IMG/VR virus record: IMGVR_UViG_3300010885_027226
Coordinates: 1-39,497 of that record
Reading direction: 5' to 3' (one strand)
Length of the DNA: 39,497 nt
Source: a virus
Of this stretch, positions 18,101-27,099 are shown piece by piece. The notes beneath the pieces are model-generated. The model saw nothing but the letters and a program-made list of their open reading frames with translations, had not been told where the DNA came from and made no database searches. The number at the start of each line of letters is the position of its first letter. Position 1 is the first letter of the stretch. The translations under genes and the position numbers were made by a program.

Positions 18101-21100
18101 GATTCTTTCCTATTTGTAATCCGTAGTCGGAATTTGCAAAAGTACCAACACTGACACTGCCACTAGCACGTAATATTCCATTTATAAAAATTGTAGCTAT
18201 CTTAGTGACATAATTAAATGTGACAGCTAAGTGATACCACAATCCTGTGGTAAAGACTCCGGGATATGTATTAATGAATGATCCATTACTGAACCCACCT
18301 ATCCATGCTACACTGGCAACGCCTGTACTGGGAATTAGCGTACATAATATTCCAAATGCACCACTAAAAAAACCAGTGCCGGCATATGAAGTGCTGAATA
18401 ATACTTCATCGCCGGCGACTGAATTTGCATAGAACCAAGTTTCCCCAGTCCAATTTGATGTACCATCGGATAAAAACCCAAAGTTACTTCTAGTACCTAT
18501 TGTACCTAATTGCGAACTGGTACCATTAAAACTTAAACTGCCGCCGGCAATAGAACTGGTTGTATAAACAGTGGGTGTGGTAGAATTTGCAACTAATTTA
18601 CCATTTAGATAAAAGGTATTGGATCCGTTAGTTCTTACACATGCTACATGTGACCAAACATTCAATGAAACACGAGTATTTGATACCACTCCCGATGATG
18701 CTGAAGTTCCTATTTGGAAATATAAAAATCCTGAAGGATTGATTATGAAGAACCAGTCTGCAGATATTATTGTTGTAGTATATGTGATTCCACCAACAAT
18801 TAAAGATCCATAGTATACATTACGAGCAGTAGGGTATATCCATGCTTCCACAGTAAAATCACTATTACCAAATGCAAATGATAAGTTTGTACTAGTATTA
18901 ACTACTAGATAATTATTTCTACCATTAAAATATGCACTACCACTACCACCGAATGGCGATAATACTTGTTGGAAAACTGTACTAGTTGTAGGTTTAGTTA
19001 ATGCAAAATTATTAGCTGAGTTATCTTTAAAGTTTGGTGCATTATTTTGCAATGCTAATAATACTGTATTAGTAACACTGGTCAATGAGGTTGTAGGAAC
19101 GGTAAATGTCGGTGTATAAATTGCTGTTCCCACTAATATTCTAACATTAGATATAAAACCAAACAACGTTTGATTACTAGCAGTAATAGGACTATTAATG
19201 AAAAATGTTTGTATTGTCAGTGCTGTGGAATCTGCCGCAGATGCTACAACCACGCCATTGATATACATGTACAATATTGAATTGTATCTAATCATGGCAA
19301 CATGATTCCATGTGTTCAATGGTAGTGGTGCTGGTGAGGTTAAGAAACCAGTACCACCGGTGTTTTGCCATTGTATTGTACCAGCGGCCAACATGTACAA
19401 TACAGGAACACCAGCAGTAGTACCAGCATTAGTACGCCAATCTATAAGAGCGCTATTATTTGCATTATATGATTGTGCATAAACCCATAATTCTACAGTA
19501 TAGTTTCCACTGCCCAATGCTAGGGTATTTTGTGTTCCAAGACTCAAATTTTGAGCCGCAGCAGTTGTTGTATTGAAATATACACTGCCACCAACCATAG
19601 ATTTATTATATTCACCGGGTATCTTGTAGGGTGTGAATTTTGTTATAGCAGGCGAACTGGCCACGGTTCCAGTACTGACTATAAAAGTATTAGCGCTCTT
19701 ATCAACGTGATATCCACTAGCAGCAACTAACAAACTAGTATTTGGAATTCTTGACAATGGTGCAGTGGGTGGAGTAAATGCTGATGTATAAACTGCTGTA
19801 CCATTTACTATTCTAAAATTAGATAGATAACCTGGGAACATACTAGTCACAGCAGATCCGGCTCTACCTATTAACATATTTGTATTAGTAGAATATGGTG
19901 TTAAGCTAACACCATTAAACAATGCTGTGGCAATTCTAGTACTGGTAGTAAATGTAATAGAGTTAGTACCTGTTCCACCGTAGGGATTTGGTGGTTGTTG
20001 AGCAGTTAATATACCAGTAGGTGAAACAAAATTTGTTCCAGTATAAACAGCCACACCGCTGACTATTCTAAAGTTACTGATATATCCAGTTAGAAAAATT
20101 GATGTAGCAGTACTAAATCCTTGGTAACCAAATTGTAGAATAGGTTGATCTGTATAACTAATAATTTGTGTTGATGTAGTTCTAACACCATTTACATACA
20201 TTGACGCAGTAGTACCTAATCTTGAGAATGCTACATGATTCCAGGTGTTTGGTAAAAAGGCTGTTGTCATAGATGTAGTTGAAATACCCAATAACAATGT
20301 TGTATAGCTTGCAGTTAATATTGCCTTTGCGAGAGTAGCTCGAGCAGATTGCGTAGCACCTAGTGGGTAAGGTGGTATCATATTTACAGAAGTACTAGAA
20401 GTAGTATATACTGCTATACCTGTTACTAATCTTATATTAGACATAAATCCTGTATAATAATCTATAAAATTAGTAATTCGGAAAGAACCAAGCAGAGTTG
20501 TTCTAGCAGTAATTGATTTAGTAATAGTTCCCGAATTATCAAATCTACCATTAACATACAATCTAACCAGGCCGGATTCTCTTGTTACCGCTATATGAAC
20601 CCAGGTGTTAATTGTAGTAACTCTACTACCATAAACAAATGCTTGTGTGCTATCTCTAATTTGAAACGTCCAAGTGCCGTCGACATTTGTACCTAATGTC
20701 CAATAAGGACCAGCACCACCGCTTTCAGCATTGTTTAAAGGAGAGCATAATGTTGCTGCTGTTTTATAGAACCAACCTTCAACAGTAAAATCACCTGTAC
20801 CAAATGAGCTTGCTCCAATCGGTATAGTTATATATTGACTAGTACCATTAAAACTTAAACAAGAGCTACCGTAAATACTGTTTGGTCCTATTAGTGTGCC
20901 GCTGCCATAAGTTGTTGGTGTAGCACCAATTCCACCACGATCAGTAAGAAGTTGGCTAAGAAAAATCGGTGGTGTTGTATCAAATGTTTTTAATACATTG
21001 CTTGATCGATAACCAAGGCTCATGTAATAGTTGTTTATGGTCCATTCCCAACCAGTTGTACCAACCCCATTGTATGTTCCAGCTATCAACATACTATTAT

Positions 21101-24100
21101 TAGTCAATGTGTTTAAATAAACCCAAGCCTCTACATTATGATCACCATAAGTCAGCCAATTAGTTGATGATGTTGTACTCAATGAAGTGTTGCCACCGAA
21201 GTAGAGACTGTAATAATTTGTAGCAGTATATATACTAAATGGATCCAATGTACTTAAACTAACTGTACCTAATCCTATGGATACAGCAATTGTATTGGTA
21301 CTATAATCAATAATATTTGTTGCTGATGTTGATAATATTGTTAATAATTTAGTAGAAGTAGATGTAGATATTGCTTGTGTATTACTTCCGCCAAATGGAT
21401 TGGCTGATTGCATGGCAGTTAATGGACCAGTTGGTAATGTGAAATTTCCAGTATAAACTGCAAGACCGGCAACAAATCTAATATTACTTACGTACCCGAT
21501 AAGAGATGTAATATCATTGGTGTATCTTTTACCCAAACTAATTGTAGTATTAGTCATATTTCCAGCAGATCTAGCTATAGGTGATCCAGCAACAGCTACA
21601 CCATTGAGATATCCACTCATAGTGTTTGATTGCGAACATAGTGCAACATGAGTCCATGCATTTGTAGGGAATGTCCAAGTAAGACCAACTCCGCCTGATC
21701 CATTAGCATTGTATATTCCAAGTTGATCTCTGGCTATAATAAACCCTGCCGTACTAGCACTACAGCTGGCTAAAATTCCGCCTGTGCTACCGGTTAATGA
21801 ATTCATCCAAACCCAACATTCTACTGTGAAGTCACCTATGCCAGTAGCAAAGGCTGAGCTTGTATAATCTATTTTTGCATTCGCTATACCGGTACCTGGA
21901 AAATATACACTATTATATAATGTACTTGTAGAGCTAATAGGAGGATATAAATTACTAGGTGCAAAAAAAGCATTATTAGCAGTTCCAGTAGTAACACTAA
22001 TAGGAAAAACGCTAAAATCAGCTGTAATTTGATTTACACCTTCACCAATAACTTTTGAAGGATTTGCCAATAACAAAGTTGAACTGTTAATTGTACCAAT
22101 TCCAAGAAATGGATTAGCAAATTGTGAAGCAGTTAATGGACCAGACGGTCTTGTAAAATTAACATAATTATAAACTCTGTCTTTAGTTATACGAAATCCG
22201 GCTATATAAAATGAAAAATTATTATTGTTACTAGTTGATGATCCAATTACTAAATTAGTTTCTGGTAGTGTGCCTGGTGCGGCATATGTTCCGCTGTTGC
22301 CACCACCACTACTAGTTACTAATACTCCATTTATATAAACAACGTTGTCCGAGGGTATTACAATATGATACCAAGTACCTACTTGGTATGAGGGGAAACT
22401 GAAGGAGGCAGAGTCGGTGGAAATCAAAGATGGATAACTTACAAAACGGAACACAGTAAGATTAGCACTAGCACCAACACTGGAAAAACTCACAGAAATA
22501 ACAGCTCCTACAGGGCTTCGGCTTGTAGACCCAGTACTAAAAATATATCCGCCTGAACCGTCGATGGGAGCAAACAACCAAAATTCTATAGTATAAACTG
22601 AATATTGTTCATGTAAAAATGTCCAATCGGACGGTACGCCTACAGTAATATAAGTACCAGGATTAATACATATACTATTAAATGTACTAGTTGAACTAAT
22701 AGGAGGATATAGTGTTGAAGGACCCGTTCCATAATTGTTTATTACAAAATTATTACTGTAATCTTCAAAGAAATATCTTGAAGGATTTAAAAATCTGCCC
22801 AACAACAATTGTGTGGTGTTTGTGGTAATATTTGCGATGGCTCCACCGGGTGTGGAATTTTGTATAGTACTTAAAACAGTTTGTGGAAGTGAAAAAGATG
22901 ATCCAGAATATAATGCTAGAGTTTTAACAATACGTACATTACTGATATAACCGGTAAATGGTTGTGTGCCTGCGCTGCTTGCTCCTACTGTTAAATTGTT
23001 TGTTGCACTATAAAGGGCTAACGCACTCGAATATGTTACAACTGAACTACCATTTAAGTATAAAGTAAATGTACTACCATTTCTAACCAATGCAAGATGA
23101 TTCCATTGATTTAACGGTATAACTGTACTTGATACACTATCTGTTAGTACAGCCGCTCCTGTGTTGGACAGTAAAAATCTAGCATATCCATTTACGTCGT
23201 TGCTGGTCATAATAACCCATGACAGCGTTGTACCACCGGTTGAACCAGACCATTGTCCAAAAAATATATTTTGTGCAGTCCATGCTACCGATCTATAAAC
23301 CCATCCTTCGGCAGTAAAATCACCGGTACCATATTGATATGCTGCACCAGTAGGTATATTTAAAGAACTTGTTCCATCAAAATATAAACTTTGATAAGAT
23401 CCTTGAGTATAGGGGTTAAGGCTAGAATATGTTATATTGGTGCCTACTACTGATGCAGTATTAACACTAATGTCAGTTATAGGACTAGACGTATTATTAG
23501 ATACTTGTTCTACTCCATTAACATATAGACTAACTTTAGTTGAGTTACGTACAGCAGCAATATGATTCCATGTACCTGTGGATAATACATTAGGGCCGGT
23601 GCTGGTTAAATTCCATAATGAGCCTGCATTAGAAACTGCTAATACAGGTTTATTTGCACTTATATATAATCCCACCGGTGCATAGTTACCAGTATTGTAT
23701 TGTCCAGCAATATAAGCTGTACCAGTATTAGCTGTGAGATATGCCCATGTTTCTATGGTCCAATCATTAGTACCAAAATTCAAAGAAGTAAGTGTAGCAC
23801 TAGATGAATAGATAACTGGTACACTTAGATGATCAGTGGTACCATTAAACAATGTACTCCAATTATTACCAAATGGACTAAATGTTCCTTGTCCTGGATT
23901 ACCGGTTGGAGTAATACCGAGATTATTTGTTCCATAATCAACGAATCCTGTAGAACCTTGATAATATGAATAAAATTGTCCTGCTAATATTGTAGTACCT
24001 GTGGTAAAAGCAGTAGTATTGCTTCCACCGTATGGATTAGCTACCTGTGTTAATTGTAATGGTCCAGTAGGTACTGTAAAGTTATTATTATAAACTACCG

Positions 24101-27077
24101 TACCATTAACTATTCTAAAGTTACTAATATTTCCAATGAAAGGTTTTTGCCAATTACTATCAAAAACTGGACCTCCACCTATATATAAACTAGGGCCACC
24201 TGTAACAAAAGGAAGTTGAGGATTATATGTGGGAGCAGATGTTGATACATATCTAACTCCGTTTATATATATTAAATTAGTAGAACCAGATCTTGTCCAT
24301 GTTACATGATTCCATGTGTTCGGTGCAAATAACTGTGTTGTTTTAGTGGAGGTTGAAACACCTAATAATACTGCTGTATAACTTGCGGTTAGTATTGCCT
24401 GCGTATTACTGCCTCCGTAAGGATTAGCAGATTGTGTAGTAGAAGTAATAGGACTTGTTGGTACATTAAAATTGCCAGTATATACTGCTAGACCATTAAC
24501 AATCCTAATATTAGACATATAACCATAATATGCATCAATTCCCAAAGAACTACCGAGCGTAGCAGTATGACCTTGAGCAATACCGAGTACGCCAGGGCTG
24601 TAAAGAGATCCCGATATGCTGCCTGTTCCAGCATTAGAACCATTTATATAAAAATTGCAAGTTGAACCATTTCTTACAAATGCAATATGATTCCATTGAT
24701 TAACTGTTACAGTGCCGGTAGATTGAACATAAACATCAGTGACACTGGTCGTTTGCCATCTAAACTGAATAGTCCCAGAAGAATTTCCAAGGAAGAGGCC
24801 CCAACCATAAAAATTATAATTTGAACCATAGCAATCTCCTAAAATTAATCTATAGTATGTATTATCAGTAGGATTTATCCATGTTTCAATAGTAAAGTTA
24901 TTAGATCCTAAATCAACTTTAGGATCAATGTATAATTGAGGATAATAACCACCGCCAATAATAAAATTAAGACTACCGATATAATTTGTAAAAGGGCTCA
25001 ATGCGCTTACTACTACACCTAAATACTGGTTTGTTGTAGCAGTGGTACCATTACTTGCAATAAGTTGATCTAAAGGTGAATTTACAGCAAACTGTCGTAA
25101 GAACCATTGTGAATAGTCTGTATATAATTGATGATTAAGAACTAGGTAATAATTGTTAATGGTCAAAGACCAGTTACCAGTAAGACTAACGCCCATACCA
25201 GATCCGGCAATTACCATATCAGACGTAGTAGATGTATTCAAATAAACCCATGCTTCAACTGTGTAATCTGCCGATGATGATAACCATCCTCCAGTTCTTG
25301 TTGAACTTAAATAATTGTTACCATTGAATTGCACACTATTATAAGTTACACCAGTGGCAAATGGATCTAATGTACTAGCAGTAACCCCTGTAACAGATAT
25401 AGTATTAGTAAGTGTGCTGTAATCAACTATACTTGTTGAAGTTGTAGAAAATCTACCTGTTAATAATGTAGTACCTGTGTTAATTGCTGATATATTGCCT
25501 GAAGCTGCATTTTGTATAGTGCTTAATGGAATAAGATATGGTAAAAAATTACCTGTATAAACTGGATATGTTACTGATCTAATATTTGAAAGATAACCTG
25601 TGTGATATGCGCCTTGACTTGGTAATCCACCAATAGTAACTACTCCACTCGTAAATGTTGGGCTCCAAGACTGTGTAAGGACCGCTGATCCATTTTGGTA
25701 TATATAAAATATGTTACTTGATCTAACAATAGCAACATGTACCCACTGATTTAATGTAAAAGCAGTGGGTGATGAATATGTAATTACACCAATCTGTCCA
25801 ATTGATATATAATTGTTACGATGATAAACATAGAAACCATTTGATGCTCCAACTCCAACTAAAAAGTGATTTGTAATATTATCAGATGACGTTGCATACA
25901 TCCAAAATTCTACAGTAAAATTATTTGCAAGTGCAGGCAATGCACCGGCAGACACAGACAAGTATGCAGACCCGTTGAAATAAAGACTATGATATGAACT
26001 CGGGTCAAATGGATTTAATGTACTAGCTGCTACACTATTAAAGTTACTGATTGCATAATTATTCAAACTACTATCACTAATGACGTTATTGATTACATTA
26101 GAAGAAATTAATGTTGTGGGACTATAATTTAGCAATAAGGTATTATTTTTAAAGTATGGATCTGACTGAATTCTAGGATATAAGTTTGCAGGGATAGCAT
26201 AGGTTATTATAACAATACCACTGCCACCTGCACCACCTGATCCAGCAGGGTTAGAACCACCGCCACCGCCTCCACCACCACCTGAGTTAGTTGTTCCTGC
26301 TGTGCCGGCAATTACAGATGATGTTCCACCAGCACCGCCGCCACCATAACCGCCTGGACCTGCGGTCAGGAGGCTGGAGCCACCACCACCGCCGCCTGCT
26401 AACCAAATTGGCGATCCAGTGATCAGTGTAATTGTCCCCGATCCACCTTGACCCGAACCAAATATGTTTGAACTACCGCCTGGGGCACCAGCGCCGCCAC
26501 CGCCGCCGTTGGCGCCGGTATTACCGCCAGCTCCTCCGCTATTACCTTGGCCGCCAATACTACTACCACCGGGTGTGGTACTGGCGGTACCGCCCCCACT
26601 TCCTCCGTTCAGATTAGTATTATCATTAATTGAGCCGCCAGCGCCGCCACCATATGCAGTAAGTACAGTAACACCATTGGTCAAAGTACTATCATTGCCA
26701 GTTCCGCCTTTAGTTGCAGAGAGACCACCAACTCCACCTGTACCTCCACTACCAACAGTTATGGTTAATGTACTGGTAATAGAATACGTTGAAGAAGTTA
26801 AAACACCACCTGCACCTCCGCCGCCAGCGCCGCCTTGTGGTGAAGTAACTTGCAGTGTACCTCCACCTCCACCGCCACCAGCAACAACTAACACTTGAGC
26901 AGTAGTAGTAGTTACATAACTAGGTTTAGTAAATTGTCCTGATGATGTAAAGACATGAACAGCATAATAGGTAGTACCGCTAGAATAAAATCCCACAAAA
27001 TTTCCACCGTAGGTGCTGGTAGAAATAACAGGAGGTTCTCTGCGTTGTCTTTTAATTACCCCTAAATCATATGGCAT
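12180..27077 (-). CDS. Giant 4965-residue adhesin with 20 LamG-like units, five of them split and nested
   Basis: One uninterrupted 14.9-kb frame. Residues 1-60 are an adaptor (MPYDLGVIKRQR) shared with the 1929-residue protein; 60-295 form an intact glycine-rich domain ending GIVIITY. The rest is LamG/concanavalin-A-like units: a YFNG strand, (G)DFTVEAWVY, a WNHVAxVR strand, a YVNG strand, IG, then GYISNxRIVxGxAVYTxxF and a linker ending in LLxxx...DYSxN. I count 20 starts and 20 ends. Units 2, 4, 8, 11 and 14 are interrupted by whole units: 2 (about 576-665 and 896-986), 4 (1070-1208 and 2398-2430), 8 (1953-2032 and 2266-2346), 11 (2711-2842 and 3328-3360), 14 (3418-3475 and 4415-4516). The last unit uses GYIEDLRIT instead of GYISN. 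No signal peptide, membrane span or protease motif. Probably a very long multivalent glycan-binding tail fibre; LamG folds are lectin-like, ligand unknown. It starts 22 bases after the 1929-residue gene. Confidence 0.85.
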   Translation of the reverse strand: MPYDLGVIKRQRREPPVISTSTYGGNFVGFYSSGTTYYAVHVFTSSGQFTKPSYVTTTTAQVLVVAGGGGGGGTLQVTSPQGGAGGGGAGGVLTSSTYSITSTLTITVGSGGTGGVGGLSATKGGTGNDSTLTNGVTVLTAYGGGAGGSINDNTNLNGGSGGGTASTTPGGSSIGGQGNSGGAGGNTGANGGGGGAGAPGGSSNIFGSGQGGSGTITLITGSPIWLAGGGGGGSSLLTAGPGGYGGGGAGGTSSVIAGTAGTTNSGGGGGGGGGSNPAGSGGAGGSGIVIITYAIPANLYPRIQSDPYFKNNTLLLNYSPTTLISSNVINNVISDSSLNNYAISNFNSVAASTLNPFDPSSYHSLYFNGSAYLSVSAGALPALANNFTVEFWMYATSSDNITNHFLVGVGASNGFYVYHRNNYISIGQIGVITYSSPTAFTLNQWVHVAIVRSSNIFYIYQNGSAVLTQSWSPTFTSGVVTIGGLPSQGAYHTGYLSNIRSVTYPVYTGNFLPYLIPLSTIQNAASGNISAINTGTTLLTGRFSTTSTSIVDYSTLTNTISVTGVTASTLDPFATGVTYNSVQFNGNNYLSSTRTGGWLSSSADYTVEAWVYLNTSTTSDMVIAGSGMGVSLTGNWSLTINNYYLVLNHQLYTDYSQWFLRQFAVNSPLDQLIASNGTTATTNQYLGVVVSALSPFTNYIGSLNFIIGGGYYPQLYIDPKVDLGSNNFTIETWINPTDNTYYRLILGDCYGSNYNFYGWGLFLGNSSGTIQFRWQTTSVTDVYVQSTGTVTVNQWNHIAFVRNGSTCNFYINGSNAGTGSISGSLYSPGVLGIAQGHTATLGSSLGIDAYYGYMSNIRIVNGLAVYTGNFNVPTSPITSTTQSANPYGGSNTQAILTASYTAVLLGVSTSTKTTQLFAPNTWNHVTWTRSGSTNLIYINGVRYVSTSAPTYNPQLPFVTGGPSLYIGGGPVFDSNWQKPFIGNISNFRIVNGTVVYNNNFTVPTGPLQLTQVANPYGGSNTTAFTTGTTILAGQFYSYYQGSTGFVDYGTNNLGITPTGNPGQGTFSPFGNNWSTLFNGTTDHLSVPVIYSSSATLTSLNFGTNDWTIETWAYLTANTGTAYIAGQYNTGNYAPVGLYISANKPVLAVSNAGSLWNLTSTGPNVLSTGTWNHIAAVRNSTKVSLYVNGVEQVSNNTSSPITDISVNTASVVGTNITYSSLNPYTQGSYQSLYFDGTSSLNIPTGAAYQYGTGDFTAEGWVYRSVAWTAQNIFFGQWSGSTGGTTLSWVIMTSNDVNGYARFLLSNTGAAVLTDSVSSTVIPLNQWNHLALVRNGSTFTLYLNGSSVVTYSSALALYSATNNLTVGASSAGTQPFTGYISNVRIVKTLALYSGSSFSLPQTVLSTIQNSTPGGAIANITTNTTQLLLGRFLNPSRYFFEDYSNNFVINNYGTGPSTLYPPISSTSTFNSICINPGTYITVGVPSDWTFLHEQYSVYTIEFWLFAPIDGSGGYIFSTGSTSRSPVGAVISVSFSSVGASANLTVFRFVSYPSLISTDSASFSFPSYQVGTWYHIVIPSDNVVYINGVLVTSSGGGNSGTYAAPGTLPETNLVIGSSTSNNNNFSFYIAGFRITKDRVYNYVNFTRPSGPLTASQFANPFLGIGTINSSTLLLANPSKVIGEGVNQITADFSVFPISVTTGTANNAFFAPSNLYPPISSTSTLYNSVYFPGTGIANAKIDYTSSAFATGIGDFTVECWVWMNSLTGSTGGILASCSASTAGFIIARDQLGIYNANGSGGVGLTWTFPTNAWTHVALCSQSNTMSGYLNGVAVAGSPIARSAGNMTNTTISLGKRYTNDITSLIGYVSNIRFVAGLAVYTGNFTLPTGPLTAMQSANPFGGSNTQAISTSTSTKLLTILSTSATNIIDYSTNTIAVSIGLGTVSLSTLDPFSIYTATNYYSLYFGGNTSLSTTSSTNWLTYGDHNVEAWVYLNTLTNNSMLIAGTYNGVGTTGWEWTINNYYMSLGYRSSNVLKTFDTTPPIFLSQLLTDRGGIGATPTTYGSGTLIGPNSIYGSSCLSFNGTSQYITIPIGASSFGTGDFTVEGWFYKTAATLCSPLNNAESGGAGPYWTLGTNVDGTWTFQIRDSTQAFVYGSRVTTINTWVHIAVTRESGLVRLYVNGRFDNSGTITKSITARTTLLGSFRITNFIDYYTGFMSNIRLVTGIAVYTTSSTSVNMIPPYPLGATQSARATLAKAILTASYTTLLLGISTTSMTTAFLPNTWNHVAFSRLGTTASMYVNGVRTTSTQIISYTDQPILQFGYQGFSTATSIFLTGYISNFRIVSGVAVYTGTNFVSPTGILTAQQPPNPYGGTGTNSITFTTSTRIATALFNGVSLTPYSTNTNMLIGRAGSAVTSMFPGYLSNFRIVNGTAVYTSAFTPPTAPLSRIPNTSLLVAASGYHVDKSANTFIVSTGTVASSPAITKFTPYKIPGEYNKSMVGGSVYFNTTTAAAQNLSLGTQNTLALGSGNYTVELWVYAQSYNANNSALIDWRTNAGTTAGVPVLYMLAAGTIQWQNTGGTGFLTSPAPLPLNTWNHVAMIRYNSILYMYINGVVVASAADSTALTIQTFFINSPITASNQTLFGFISNVRILVGTAIYTPTFTVPTTSLTSVTNTVLLALQNNAPNFKDNSANNFALTKPTTSTVFQQVLSPFGGSGSAYFNGRNNYLVVNTSTNLSFAFGNSDFTVEAWIYPTARNVYYGSLIVGGITYTTTIISADWFFIINPSGFLYFQIGTSASSGVVSNTRVSLNVWSHVACVRTNGSNTFYLNGKLVANSTTPTVYTTSSIAGGSLSFNGTSSQLGTIGTRSNFGFLSDGTSNWTGETWFYANSVAGDEVLFSTSYAGTGFFSGAFGILCTLIPSTGVASVAWIGGFSNGSFINTYPGVFTTGLWYHLAVTFNYVTKIATIFINGILRASGSVSVGTFANSDYGLQIGKNPQGNYFNGYISNFRVTKSVVYGGSSGSSNFTPILPLTTITNTVLLLSVANSSTAFVDSSVSNWSIPNTAVTYNTLAPTSSYNLTGSLRFDTTNDLVVGAASNWTFLHNALQDYTIECWFYTTSTAYQNILGTSASTPYSGIEFSINYSNGVVGGAAQGSLLLGFNRAAGGQNYLPNTVAGLFSTSTWNHAAVTFTTSTKTVTFFVNGVAQSVAYNNGSFSNTTFNYNPADPNFSLYVGAAPPLGAFNGYLSNVRITKSILYFGNFIVPTTELATTQLADNNVSAILTASYVSLLTAQHSGIIDTSTYAYSIINYGGVTYSGSVSPNLSYVSTLITNIGSSQNIVIGGTLNSTATTFNGYISNLSVLKTSKYASAFNPLTTDLTSNVSNALLTLLSTDTTFTDSSANSFVITNSTTATTLQGFSPFGTNYSMYFNGSSYLSVSPATPLNLSSSTNWTIEAWVNPIGNYSVGNSVLFAKRNAVVGLPTYNSMYFSGSSYLQIFSPNNYPFIAAGASDFTIECWVNFSSTPTNSGIFHLATAYNPGAVTGIAVAYVTGGWTVLWGNGNNTANIASTNVPAAGLWYHVALVRSSSILYLYINGTSYAIVASLDTTDYSLLTNLSVGLYYSASYTMAGYISNFRITQSAVYIGNFIPPTIPLYTTQLANPSGGFNTQAVSTASYTTLLIGKFSGSSPIILDYGNNTLDITNVGNVLGNTFDVGIIGSLYFNGATQYLIAPVGASSFGTGDFTIECWIYKTAATTCTLLDNATGNADNNYWALSTYADGHCQFTIRDASSQLSVIGSILSALNKWVHVAVTRTSGLVKLFVNGVLDNSGTITKTVTARVTNIGSFQYTGFVDYFTGYMSNVRIVTGSAIYTTAFTPSYSPLSNTQTVNLSGSPSIAIPNPNYSILFNGTTQYLTVPNSTALSLDTGDFTIEAWVYTTVLGGQNGIFGKREVGQFIGVIFRVLNTTNKLVMQIANASGSSWAFDAPDSGLPALTINTWYHVALVRSGSSFRIFQNGIGGTVYTYAGTISHNTAPGYIGKSDGASGNQFWNGYISNLRIVRGQAVYTDTFTVPKNALTLVQSSGTNISAITGTIAGGNSLFFNTMATTLPAWLTITSNSTFNLGNISFTMECWAYVTGSSNNTIWTLGTGGVATYTLFQINPDYSVSFVTNSGSWSWTGTYSTPAAVVTINTWTHLAAVRDNPGATFKIFVNGQQQFSTVSFNEPVGQSGTAYIGTYYQNYNGDGSFFKGYITNFRLVSGIAVYIGNFTVPTIPFSTTQAADTNIAAIPYDIYTVLLIKDTIADFSRYALTVNNFVYPVTIGYGVTPFGQNSTGTILLTAQSQAIVDNSYLNSTITNNGSATTSLTNPLVTTATTLLVAKFVSTATSLIDSGSAGYSITNTGAVTTATLTPFNIVSSSPTASYQGYLNTSTGYIGFYDGTTYFASTTALSSGTWNHVAYTYDSTNLNNFNLSIYVNGSRVLNTGTTISDSGESLFLGGLLGATEYLYGYISNFRLVKDYALYLGSYFPVPALALTTVTNTNNTVTYPSTSSITTSLLTLQSGNVVDNSVNAYSITFGGTPKTISFSPFAANPNLSTYFNGTTDFLNVSAQAALSLGTGDFTIEVWVHPTLVPTSYAGILDARTSTAGVPWIFGMQTVGGVLKPYFWDGTTRNGATTIQLYTWTHLAYTRTNSILRMFVNGAIDYIAFNNLTNMAAQGTNQLIGKMWDGTNFMFQGYMSNLRVINGRSLYTANFNPSQIPLGLVSGVTTNLLTTLADGRGIDYSGNSVAKASTSSLVLSNTITKYNLYSMSFNGITDQLTVQGTGGFVYGSNDFTWEMWVYPTSPAWSSTSTVLLDHAGNQGGLRYSRNIISYYAAFNIATSTSSVVLNINSSTWTHLAVSRNNNVSYVFVNGAFVVSTGDTSTYTSQSITVGNTSTGANNYFQGYIEDLRITKGLARYTSSFVPPIKLSNR

Positions 27078-27099
27078 GTTTCAAAATTCTCATTATCAC

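Noticed and set aside
26432-26898. Plus-strand Pro-rich frames
   Set aside because: Antisense of poly-Gly codons in the glycine-rich domain of the giant protein. The same holds for other His/Pro/Val-rich frames opposite or overlapping glycine-rich regions.
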